This document shows, in pieces, positions 57,164 to 64,000 of a DNA stretch of 64,000 nucleotides. The position numbers and the translations under genes are program-made. Within the stretch, counting starts at the first letter, position 1, and every line of letters starts with the position of its first letter. The notes beneath the pieces were generated by a model. The model saw nothing but the letters and a program-made list of their open reading frames with translations. It had not been told where the DNA came from and did not search any database. Source of the DNA: Aquibaculum arenosum. GTDB lineage: Bacteria; Pseudomonadota; Alphaproteobacteria; Kiloniellales; DSM-21159. The stretch covers positions 186,001 through 250,000 of the forward strand of contig NZ_JARHUD010000005.1 in NCBI RefSeq assembly GCF_029222965.1, written 5' to 3'.

Positions 57164-58429
57164 TCAGTCCAGGGCCGAGAGAATAAGGCTGGCATTGGTT
57201 CCGCCAAAACCAAAGGAATTGGAAAGGGCACAACGCACCTTCTTTTCCTTGGCCTCGTGCGGCACCAGGTCAACGCCCTCGGCAACCGGGTCCGGTTCGT
57301 TCAGGTTTAGGGTCGGCGGCACAACACCGTCGCGGATCGCCAAGACGCAGAAGATGGCTTCCACGGCGCCGGCTGCGCCCAGAAGGTGACCGATGGCCGA
57401 CTTGGTCGAGGACATGGCGAGGTCCTTCACCTCGTCCCCGAACAGACGTTTCACAGCGCCCAACTCAATGGCATCGCCGAGAGGGGTCGAAGTGCCATGG
57501 GCGTTGATGTAATCGATGTCGCCGGGCTGCAGACCGGCGCGCTTCAAGGCCGCCTGCATGGCCCGATAGCCACCATTGCCGTCTTCCGGCGGAGCGGTGA
57601 CGTGATGGGCGTCCCCTGACATGCCGTAGCCCGTGACTTCGGCGTAGATCGGGGCGCCACGTTGGAGCGCGTGCTCATACTCCTCGAGCACCACGACCCC
57701 TGCACCCTCCCCCATGACGAAGCCGTCGCGGCCCTTGTCCCAGGGGCGGGAGGCGGATTGAGGATCGTCGTTGTAGCTGGTGCTGAGCGCCCGGCTGGCG
57801 CAGAAGCCGGCCAGTCCGATCCGCGACACCGCAGCCTCGGCCCCGCCGGCAATCATCACATCCGCGTCGTCGAGCATGATCATGCGGGCTGCATCACCGA
57901 TGGCGTGAGCACCAGTGGAACAGGCCGTCACCACCGCATGATTCGGCCCCTTGAAGCCATATCGGATCGATACCTGTCCCGAGACGAGATTGATCAAGAC
58001 AGCCGGGATGAAGAAGGGGGACAGCTTCCGCGGTCCACGAGTGGCCACCGTGATCGCACCGTCGTAGATCGTCTCGAGCCCACCGATGCCCGAGCCGATC
58101 ATCACGCCGGTGCGCTCAAGCGACTCAGTATCCTTGGGCTGCCAACCCGCATCCTCGATCGCCTGCTGGGCTGCGGCCATGCCATAGAGGATGAAGCGGT
58201 CATTCTTCCGCTGATCCTTGGCTTCCATCCAGTCCGTGGGGTTGAAGCCCCCGTCGGCCAGATCGCCCAACGGCGGCTGGCCGCCAATCTTGGAGGGAAG
58301 GTCTGATATGTCAAAGTTCTGGATAGGACGAATACCGGATCGCCCCGCCAGCAACTGCTGCCAAACATGATCCACGCCGGTACCCAGCGGCGTGACCAAC
58401 CCCAGACCGGTGACGACTACGCGTCTCAT
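57164..58429 (-). CDS. fabF: 3-oxoacyl-ACP synthase II
   Basis: FabF elongates acyl-ACP with malonyl-ACP. The 421-residue enzyme has the catalytic Cys170 in VTACSTG, His in INAHGTSTPLG and His in SAIGHLLGAAGA, and the C-terminal SNSFGFGGTNA. ATG 58429 gives the canonical MRRVVVTGLG start; two upstream codons from GTG are dropped. acpP lies 76 bp upstream and mltG 18 bp downstream. Confidence 0.96.
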   Translation of the reverse strand: MRRVVVTGLGLVTPLGTGVDHVWQQLLAGRSGIRPIQNFDISDLPSKIGGQPPLGDLADGGFNPTDWMEAKDQRKNDRFILYGMAAAQQAIEDAGWQPKDTESLERTGVMIGSGIGGLETIYDGAITVATRGPRKLSPFFIPAVLINLVSGQVSIRYGFKGPNHAVVTACSTGAHAIGDAARMIMLDDADVMIAGGAEAAVSRIGLAGFCASRALSTSYNDDPQSASRPWDKGRDGFVMGEGAGVVVLEEYEHALQRGAPIYAEVTGYGMSGDAHHVTAPPEDGNGGYRAMQAALKRAGLQPGDIDYINAHGTSTPLGDAIELGAVKRLFGDEVKDLAMSSTKSAIGHLLGAAGAVEAIFCVLAIRDGVVPPTLNLNEPDPVAEGVDLVPHEAKEKKVRCALSNSFGFGGTNASLILSALD

Positions 58430-58505
58430 CTTCACTCTTCGGGAAACGGTGCCCTGATGCCGGCGGCCGCGACTTCGCTGTGCGACGTCGCCACCGCCTA
58501 GCGGA

Positions 58506-58739
58506 TCAGGCGTTCTCTTGGATGAAGGCGATCGCGTCCTTGACGGTCACGATCTTCTCAGCCGCATCGTCGGGAATCTCGCAGCCGAACTCTTCCTCGA
58601 AAGCCATGACGAGCTCGACTGTGTCGAGGCTGTCGGCACCGAGATCGTCAATGAAGCTTGCGTCTTCCGTGACTTTCGCTTCCTCGACGCCGAGGTGCTC
58701 CACCACGATCTTCTTCACGCGCTCCGCCACATCGCTCAT
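58506..58739 (-). CDS. acpP: acyl carrier protein
   Basis: The 77-residue acidic protein carries growing acyl chains on phosphopantetheine attached at Ser37 in [21 protein letters not shown] 58739 follows a GAGGA site at good spacing; the ATG two codons upstream is too close to it. It lies between fabG and fabF, the usual order. The 180-bp gap upstream of it carries a good promoter and a palindrome, so it probably has its own start site. Confidence 0.96.
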   Translation of the reverse strand: MSDVAERVKKIVVEHLGVEEAKVTEDASFIDDLGADSLDTVELVMAFEEEFGCEIPDDAAEKIVTVKDAIAFIQENA

Positions 58740-58863
58740 CGTCATTCATTCCTCAAGCTGAATACTTATTATCTGTCGTTCTCGGGAAACCGCTGCCCCT
58801 CATTTGGGTCGGAGCCCGTCCGAACGGACCATGACCTTCTCGGTCACTCACAGGCGCGGGCTG

Positions 58864-58891
58864 CTTATCACAGTGGAAAAGCCTTTTCCAA
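58864..58891 (-). promoter_or_regulatory. candidate acpP promoter with overlapping palindrome
   Basis: On the minus strand, TTGGAA (58891-58886) and GATAAG (58869-58864) are 16 bases apart. Between and over them lies the 15-base perfect palindrome GGAAAAGCCTTTTCC (58875-58889), which could be an operator. It is a by-eye call. Confidence 0.45.
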
Positions 58892-58920
58892 TGTAAAGAC
58901 ACCCGCAGGAAACCAGTCGG

Positions 58921-59658
58921 TCAGATCATCGCCATCCCGCCGTTAACATGCAAGGTCTGCCCGGTCACATACGCAGCTTCCTCACTGGCAAGATAGACAC
59001 AGGCAGTGCCGATGTCTTCTGGTCGGCCCAGGCGCTGTGCCGGGATGGAGGTCAGTAGTTTTTCGCGCTGTGCTTCAGGCAACACATCGGTCATCGCCGT
59101 TTCGATGAAGCCGGGGGCGATACAGTTCACGGTGATCCCGCGCGCTGCAACCTCGCCAGCAAGCGATTTCGAGTAGCCGATCATACCGGCCTTGGAAGCA
59201 GCATAGTTCGTCTGGCCTGGATTGCCCGTCACACCCACAATCGAGGTGATGCCGATGATCCGCCCCCAACGGCGCTTCATCATGCCGCGCAGGACGGCGC
59301 GAGACAGGCGGAAAGAGGCCGTCAGGTTGATGTCCAGAACCTGCTGCCAGTCCTCGTCCTTCATCCGCATCGCCAGCTGGTCACGAGTCAGGCCCGCGTT
59401 GTTAACCAAGATGTCGAGGCCGCCCATGGCCTCTTCGGCTTGCCCCGGGAGGGCGGCAGTGGCTTCGGCGTCGGCCAGGCTGCAGGGAACCACGAAGGCC
59501 CGCTCCCCCAACTCGCCAGCCAGTGCCTCCAGGGGCTCCACGCGCGTGCCGGAGAGCGCTACCTGCGCCCCGGCAGTGTGCAGGGCACGCGCGATGGCGC
59601 CACCGATTCCGCCGGACGCGCCGGTGACCAAGGCCGATTTACCGGAAAGATCGAACAT
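58921..59658 (-). CDS. fabG: 3-oxoacyl-ACP reductase
   Basis: FabG reduces 3-oxoacyl-ACP with NADPH. The 245-residue short-chain dehydrogenase has the cofactor loop VTGASGGIGGAIARAL, NNAG, and the catalytic Ser139, Tyr152 and Lys156 (TNYAASKAG). The C-terminal YVTGQTLHVNGGMAMI is typical of FabG. The ATG has a GGGAGAAGAG site. It follows fabD by 36 bp on the same strand. Confidence 0.95.
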   Translation of the reverse strand: MFDLSGKSALVTGASGGIGGAIARALHTAGAQVALSGTRVEPLEALAGELGERAFVVPCSLADAEATAALPGQAEEAMGGLDILVNNAGLTRDQLAMRMKDEDWQQVLDINLTASFRLSRAVLRGMMKRRWGRIIGITSIVGVTGNPGQTNYAASKAGMIGYSKSLAGEVAARGITVNCIAPGFIETAMTDVLPEAQREKLLTSIPAQRLGRPEDIGTACVYLASEEAAYVTGQTLHVNGGMAMI

Positions 59659-59694
59659 TGCTCTTCTCCCTGGGCGTCCCGCAGCCTTTCGGCT

Positions 59695-60651
59695 TCACAG
59701 GGACTGCAAGAAACTCTCGATATCGGCGGGTTCATTGAGGGCCGTGCCCTTTAGGTCCCGATCGATGCGCCGGGTCAAGCCGGAGAGGACCTTGCCCGCT
59801 CCCAGTTCGACCAACTGCTCGACACCTTGCGCCTTCATGGCCTCCACGCTTTCACGCCAGCGCACCATCGCCGTTACCTGCTCCACCAGCAGGCGACGGA
59901 TGCGTTCCGGCTCCTGCACCGCTGCTGCAGTGACGTTGGCGATGAGGGGAATCGAGGGCGGCGCCAGAGTGGTCTCGGCCAGGGCTTCGGCCATCGCATC
60001 GGCTGCCGGCGCCATGAGCAAACAATGGAAAGGGGCAGAGACCGGAAGCATCACGGCCCGCTTCGCGCCGCGCTCCCCGGCGAGCGTGACCGCACGCTCA
60101 ACCGCCGTACGGTGCCCGCTGACGACGACCTGGCCCGGCGCATTGTCATTGGCAGCAGCACAGACCTCGCTTTGGCCTTCCAGACCCAGGCTTGCCGCCT
60201 GCGCCACCTCTTTGGCCGCATCGAGGTCGAGGCCCAGGAGCGCGGCCATGGCGCCCTCGCCCACCGGCACGGCGGTCTGCATTGCCTGACCGCGGCGCTT
60301 GAGGAGCCGGGCGGAATCCGCCAGGGCGAGACTGCCGGCCGCTGCCAATGCAGAGTATTCTCCAAGCGAGTGGCCGGCCACGCACTGCGCCTTTTCGGCA
60401 AGCGTAAAATTGCCTTCGCTTTCCAGGGTGCGCGCGACGGCGAGACTGGTGGCCATAAGGGCCGGCTGCGCGTTCTCAGTGAGCGTCAGTTCGCTTTCGG
60501 GACCTTCGAACATGAGCTTGGACAAATGCTGACCCAGCGCATCATCCACTTCCTCGAAGACCAGACGAGCGGCCGGAAAGGCCTCTGCCAAGCCTCGGCC
60601 CATACCAACCGCCTGACTGCCTTGTCCTGGGAAGACGAATGCGCGCTGCAT
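59695..60651 (-). CDS. fabD: malonyl-CoA:ACP transacylase
   Basis: FabD loads malonyl groups onto ACP. The 318-residue protein has VFPGQGSQAVGMG, the nucleophile Ser95 in GHSLGEYSALAA, and His in LPVSAPFHCLLM. AGGAG precedes the ATG at 11 bases. It is the first gene of the fabD-fabG-acpP-fabF-mltG block. The promoter region is shared divergently with the oxygenase gene. Confidence 0.95.
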   Translation of the reverse strand: MQRAFVFPGQGSQAVGMGRGLAEAFPAARLVFEEVDDALGQHLSKLMFEGPESELTLTENAQPALMATSLAVARTLESEGNFTLAEKAQCVAGHSLGEYSALAAAGSLALADSARLLKRRGQAMQTAVPVGEGAMAALLGLDLDAAKEVAQAASLGLEGQSEVCAAANDNAPGQVVVSGHRTAVERAVTLAGERGAKRAVMLPVSAPFHCLLMAPAADAMAEALAETTLAPPSIPLIANVTAAAVQEPERIRRLLVEQVTAMVRWRESVEAMKAQGVEQLVELGAGKVLSGLTRRIDRDLKGTALNEPADIESFLQSL

Positions 60652-60883
60652 CGACGAAAGGTCTCCTGCTCAGCTGTCCTGTAGATGATTGTCGAAAGCG
60701 CTGTCCCGACGTGGGCGGCACAGTTACCGCAGCACTTCCGGGTGTCAAGCAAAGCAAGGCGCCGCGGCAAGCCGTTCGCACTCCCTCTCACTTGCCGCAC
60801 CCTACGGCTGCCTTGCGTTCCAGCTTGGGACAGGAAACTCTGCGTAAAGGTTCCCTTCGGAGCTGAATGGAGGAGGAAAGGCG

Positions 60884-62071
60884 ATGACGGCCAGGCCATT
60901 GGTTGATATGGGAGAACTCGCCCCTTACGCCGGTCCGGATCGGATCGCCGCCCTTCACCCAGAGGAACGCGCCCTGCGCGTGATCTGGGACGATGGTCGT
61001 GAGAGTCGGTTTCATTGGACCTGGCTGCGCGACCACTGTGCCTGCCCCGAGTGCCGGCATCCTCAAACCCGCGAGCGGCTGTTCGAACTGCGTGACCTGC
61101 CCCTGCCCATCGGCCCGGCAAGCGCTGAGTTGGAGGAGAACGGGACCCTGTGCCTGAACTGGCCGGCCAGAGACTCCGCTTCGGCCCATCAATCTCGATT
61201 TGATCCTGGCTGGCTGCGGTGGCGCGCCTACGATTCGGCAAGCCGCAGCGAACGCGTCCGCCCGCGGCAACCCTGGTCGGTTAAAACCTTGGGACAGGTG
61301 CCGGAATACAGTTACGAGCGCTTCAAGGAGGCTGCAGAGATACAACGCGCCTGGATCGAAAGCTTGCAGCAATACGGTGCGGTTTTGCTGCGCGGGGCGC
61401 CGGCACAGGCAGGAGAACTGGAACGTTTCGCAAGCGCCGTGGCGCCAATTCATGAGACCCATTTCGGGCGGATTTTCGATGTCCAGACGAAACCCGATCC
61501 CAACAATGCAGCCTACACCTCACTAGCGCTTGAGCCGCACGTCGACTTGCCAAACCATCCTCACCCGCCGGATATCCAACTGCTTTTCTGCATCGCCAAC
61601 GAAGCAGACGGTGGAGACTCCACACTGGTGGACGGCCTCCAGGTGGCCGAAAGCCTGCGCAAGGATCACCCCGAGAGCTTCCATGTCCTCACCACGCAGG
61701 CCATCGACTTTCGCTTTCAGGACGCGAAAGTCGACATCTGTCACCGCGTGCCGCTCATCGAACTGGACAGCCAGGGGGCTGTGACGGGCCTGCGCTTCAA
61801 TAACTGGATCCGCGACAGTCTCGATCTGCCCGAGGACGAGGTTGAGCGCTACTATTCGGCCTACCAGCAGCTGTGGCGCGCCTTGTGCCACCCTGATAAT
61901 CAGTTGGGCCTGCGGCTGGCTGCGGGGGACATCCTGGCCTTCGATAATCGGCGTGTCCTGCATGGGCGCACCGCGTTCACCGCAAACGGCCGACGCCACT
62001 TGCAGGGCTGTTACCTGCCCAGATCGATGGTCGAAAGCCGGCTGCGCCTGCTGGAACGTCAAGGCTCTTGA
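60884..62071 (+). CDS. gamma-butyrobetaine hydroxylase-like 2-oxoglutarate/Fe(II) dioxygenase
   Basis: The 395-residue protein has two parts. Residues 10-100 form a DUF971-like domain with a probable zinc site (C52, C54 and C57 in HCACPECRH). Residues 140-390 form a TauD/TfdA-type oxygenase with the iron-binding H219 and D221 in EPHVDLPN and the distal His in RRVLHGRTAF. This architecture is that of gamma-butyrobetaine dioxygenase, which makes carnitine; trimethyllysine dioxygenase is a close relative. The substrate is an inference. GGAGGAAAGG lies before the ATG. No other carnitine gene is near; it sits between fabD and rpsF. Confidence 0.82.
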   Translation: MTARPLVDMGELAPYAGPDRIAALHPEERALRVIWDDGRESRFHWTWLRDHCACPECRHPQTRERLFELRDLPLPIGPASAELEENGTLCLNWPARDSASAHQSRFDPGWLRWRAYDSASRSERVRPRQPWSVKTLGQVPEYSYERFKEAAEIQRAWIESLQQYGAVLLRGAPAQAGELERFASAVAPIHETHFGRIFDVQTKPDPNNAAYTSLALEPHVDLPNHPHPPDIQLLFCIANEADGGDSTLVDGLQVAESLRKDHPESFHVLTTQAIDFRFQDAKVDICHRVPLIELDSQGAVTGLRFNNWIRDSLDLPEDEVERYYSAYQQLWRALCHPDNQLGLRLAAGDILAFDNRRVLHGRTAFTANGRRHLQGCYLPRSMVESRLRLLERQGS

Positions 62072-62111
62072 TACGCTCAGCGGGCGCAATCATCAGCGCC
62101 TGCAGAAGACC

Positions 62112-62139
62112 TTGCGCCTTCGACCGTCGGCGCTATAGT
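62112..62139 (+). promoter_or_regulatory. candidate promoter of the rpsF operon
   Basis: TTGCGC at 62112-62117 and TATAGT at 62134-62139 are 16 bases apart. They lie about 155 bases before the rpsF ATG, leaving room for a long leader. Confidence 0.45.
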
Positions 62140-62294
62140 CCGCGCTTCACTGCCCCGGGCCTCCGCTCGCGGCAGCGAAACTCCTTGCCGGCTCCCGCTC
62201 GTGCCGTGTTTGCGGATGATGGGGTCGGCTGGGGCCGATCGGCCTCCGGCGTCTGCTGGGGCTCCGGCCCATTACGAGCCATAAGGAGCAAAAG

Positions 62295-62696
62295 ATGGCC
62301 TATTACGAGAGCGTGTTCATCGCACGCCAGGACATTTCTGCGTCCCAGGTCGAGCAGCTCGGCGACGAACTCGCCCAGGTCCTTCAGGATCAGGGTGGCG
62401 CCATCGCCAAGCGCGAGTACTGGGGCCTGAAAAACCTCGCCTATCGCATGAAGAAGAACCGCAAGGGGCACTACGTCCTCTTCAGCGTTGAAGCCCCGGC
62501 ACCGGCGATCGCCGAGTTCGAGCGCGTGATGCGCTACAACGAAGATGTACTGCGCTATCTGACGGTCCGGGTTCCGGAACTGGACCCCGAGCCGTCCGCC
62601 ATGATGCAGAGCAAGCACGGCCGCGATGATCGCGGTGGCCGTGGCGGCCGCGGTGACGGTCCGCGCCGCGATCGTGGTCCGCGCAGGGAGGGTTAA
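62295..62696 (+). CDS. rpsF: 30S ribosomal protein S6
   Basis: S6 binds the 30S platform with S18. The 133-residue protein begins MAYYESVFIARQDISASQVEQ and includes WGLKNLAYRMKKNRKGHYVLF, both typical. The last 25 residues are Gly/Arg/Asp-rich (DDRGGRGGRGDGPRRDRG), a low-complexity tail often seen in alphaproteobacterial S6. An AAGGAG site precedes the ATG. It is followed by rpsR after 3 bp. Confidence 0.97.
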   Translation: MAYYESVFIARQDISASQVEQLGDELAQVLQDQGGAIAKREYWGLKNLAYRMKKNRKGHYVLFSVEAPAPAIAEFERVMRYNEDVLRYLTVRVPELDPEPSAMMQSKHGRDDRGGRGGRGDGPRRDRGPRREG

Positions 62697-62699
62697 AGC

Positions 62700-62957
62700 A
62701 TGAGTGTCGAAATCGTCAGCAAGGGTGGTACGCCGCGTCGGCCGTTCTTCCGTCGCCGCAAGTCCTGCCCCTTCTCCGGCCCGAACGCGCCGAAGATCGA
62801 CTACAAGGACGTGAAGCTGCTTGGCCGCTTCGTTTCCGAGCGCGGCAAGATCGTGCCGAGTCGGATTACGGCGGTATCCGCCAAGAAGCAGCGTGAGTTG
62901 GCCCGCGCCATCAAGCGCGCGCGCTACCTCGGTCTCTTGCCCTACGTCATCAAGTAA
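62700..62957 (+). CDS. rpsR: 30S ribosomal protein S18
   Basis: The 85-residue basic protein has the S18 blocks [39 protein letters not shown] and [19 protein letters not shown]. It pairs with S6 on the small subunit. It lies between rpsF and rplI, the standard order. No DUF2232 gene separates it from rplI, unlike some alphaproteobacteria. Confidence 0.97.
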   Translation: MSVEIVSKGGTPRRPFFRRRKSCPFSGPNAPKIDYKDVKLLGRFVSERGKIVPSRITAVSAKKQRELARAIKRARYLGLLPYVIK

Positions 62958-62977
62958 TCCACGGGAAGGATCGAACC

Positions 62978-63586
62978 ATGGAAGTGATCCTGCTCGAGCG
63001 GATCGAAAACCTCGGCCAGATGGGCGATGTGGTGCGGGTCAAGCCCGGCTTCGCGCGCAACTATCTGCTGCCGCAGCACAAGGCCCTGCGCTCCAACAAG
63101 GAAAATCTCGCGATTTTCGAACAGCGTCGGGCACAGCTTGAGGCCGAGAACCTCAAGCGTCGTCAGGAAGCCGAAGCGGTTGCCAAGAAGATCGACGGCA
63201 TGAGCGTCGTCATCATCCGCCAGGCTGGCGACTCGGGTCAGCTCTATGGCTCCGTCGCCTCTCGCGACATCGCCGAGGCGGTGACCGCAGCCGGCACGAG
63301 CGTCAACCGCAATCAGGTTGTGCTCGATCGTCCGATCAAAATGCTGGGTCTGCATGACCTCCGCTTGCGTCTGCATCCGGAAGTCTCCGTACCCATCAGC
63401 ATCAACGTCGCGCGCTCGGAGGCTGAAGCCGAGATGCAGGCCGAAAGCGGCCGTTACATCAGCGCCGACGAAATGATCGATGCCGAGGAAGCAGCCGAGG
63501 CGGAAGCCCTGGCTGCCGCCGAAGCGGCTGAGGCAGCCGAGGCGGAAGCTGAGGCTGGTGGCGAATCCGACGAGGAAACGGCCTGA
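62978..63586 (+). CDS. rplI: 50S ribosomal protein L9 with extended acidic tail
   Basis: The 202-residue protein has the L9 N-domain ([29 protein letters not shown]), the long connecting helix (residues about 42-75) and the C-domain ending near residue 148. A further 54 residues made mostly of Ala and Glu follow. Standard L9 is about 150 residues; such tails occur in alphaproteobacteria. GGAAGGATCG precedes the ATG. A strong terminator follows. Confidence 0.96.
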   Translation: MEVILLERIENLGQMGDVVRVKPGFARNYLLPQHKALRSNKENLAIFEQRRAQLEAENLKRRQEAEAVAKKIDGMSVVIIRQAGDSGQLYGSVASRDIAEAVTAAGTSVNRNQVVLDRPIKMLGLHDLRLRLHPEVSVPISINVARSEAEAEMQAESGRYISADEMIDAEEAAEAEALAAAEAAEAAEAEAEAGGESDEETA

Positions 63587-63659
63587 CGGCTGCATTTGCT
63601 GAGCCAAGACTGGCGCGTTGCCTTCACATGAAGTGAACGTGCACAGGACTGGTCGAAAG

Positions 63660-63693
63660 AAAAAGGGCGGTGCCGAAAGGTGCCGCCCTTTTT
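63660..63693 (+). terminator. rho-independent terminator of the rpsF-rpsR-rplI operon
   Basis: An AAAAAGGGCGG / CCGCCCTTTTT stem, with a partly paired upper part and a GAAA loop, ends in a T run. The 200 bases that follow (63694-63900) hold no gene that I can support. Confidence 0.88.
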
Positions 63694-63900
63694 GCTGTCA
63701 TTTTTACTACGCGAGTTGCCGGAACCTGAGCAGGCGCAACCGGTTGTGGTCCCGGGGGTTGAACTGTCCCGCAGGATGGGGAAAGATTCTTCCCGACTTG
63801 CTGGGGAGCGTTCGTGGTCGGCCTGGATTTATCGGGGCAGGGAAACGCGACTTCAGCGCAGTATGGCGGTGCCTGCTTCGCCACTGGCGGGGATCGCTTT

Positions 63901-64000
63901 ATGAAGCTGGACCACTTTTCCGAAAGCGATCCTGAGCCAACCCCTCAAGCAGTATCGGAGCCATACGATGCTACTTTCAAGCCTCCTCCAGCGGATGATC
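63901..64000 (+). CDS. N-terminal start of an unidentified gene, possibly dnaB
   Basis: An open frame starts at ATG 63901 with GGGGA eight bases upstream and runs open for 33 codons to the window edge. It begins MKLDHFSESDPEPTPQ and is rich in Pro, Asp and Glu, as in the disordered leader of some alphaproteobacterial replicative helicases. No helicase motif is visible yet. The dnaB guess rests on the common rplI-dnaB order only. Confidence 0.4.
   Translation, partial: MKLDHFSESDPEPTPQAVSEPYDATFKPPPADD

Overview
The window is about 64 kb of GC-rich chromosomal DNA from an alphaproteobacterium. The best evidence is a circularly permuted (two-piece) tmRNA gene with an alphaproteobacterial-type tag, next to an alpha-type SspB. 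The purS-purQ-purL-bolA-grxD order, and the fabD-fabG-acpP-fabF-mltG block facing rpsF-rpsR-rplI, fit the same group. The genus cannot be fixed from sequence alone; a Rhodospirillales-like lineage is plausible. I see no IS element, phage gene, CRISPR array, rRNA or tRNA, and coding density is very high.

Layout. 1-6.6 kb: 3' end of a UvrD/PcrA helicase, an MFS transporter, a dual-specificity-type phosphatase, an orphan TakP-like TRAP binding protein, a PLP-dependent dehydratase and a DUF2254 membrane protein. 6.6-15.4 kb is a DNA-precursor neighbourhood: class Ia ribonucleotide reductase (nrdA, nrdB), argG, a fused PabA-PabB, sspB, ssrA and thyX. 15.4-21.4 kb: CelD-type acyltransferase, tadA, a DUF3775 gene, a class I glutamine amidotransferase-type hydrolase, an rRNA pseudouridine synthase, rsmD, an extradiol dioxygenase and rpsD.

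21.5-37.3 kb is the largest unit: a seven-gene minus-strand operon glgE - treS/maltokinase - glgB - glgX - treZ - malQ - treY. Junctions overlap or are separated by at most about 10 nt. It encodes the GlgE route from trehalose through maltose and maltose-1-phosphate to branched alpha-glucan, plus the TreY/TreZ route from glucan back to trehalose. Classical glycogen synthesis genes (glgC, glgA) are absent from it.

37.5-49.2 kb: map, radC, a DadA/PuuB-like oxidoreductase, purS-purQ-purL, bolA, grxD, and an envelope group (MltB, RlpA, DacC), then a Sua5-type enzyme. 49.3-53 kb: a second, B12-dependent class II ribonucleotide reductase (nrdJ). 53-56 kb: an EamA permease, an orphan TAXI binding protein and a murein amidase. 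56-60.7 kb: fatty-acid synthesis genes with mltG. 60.9-64 kb: a gamma-butyrobetaine hydroxylase-like oxygenase, rpsF-rpsR-rplI and the first codons of a further gene, probably dnaB.

The most interesting regulatory signal is that both ribonucleotide reductases, 40 kb apart, are preceded by tandem NrdR-box-like palindromes whose centres are exactly 31 bp apart. This suggests one repressor controls the oxygen-dependent and oxygen-independent enzymes together. I found no clearly undescribed system; the most useful leads are the NrdR pairs, the sspB-ssrA linkage, the trehalose/glucan cycle operon, a DnaA box at nrdA and a structured intergenic region near 48.1 kb.
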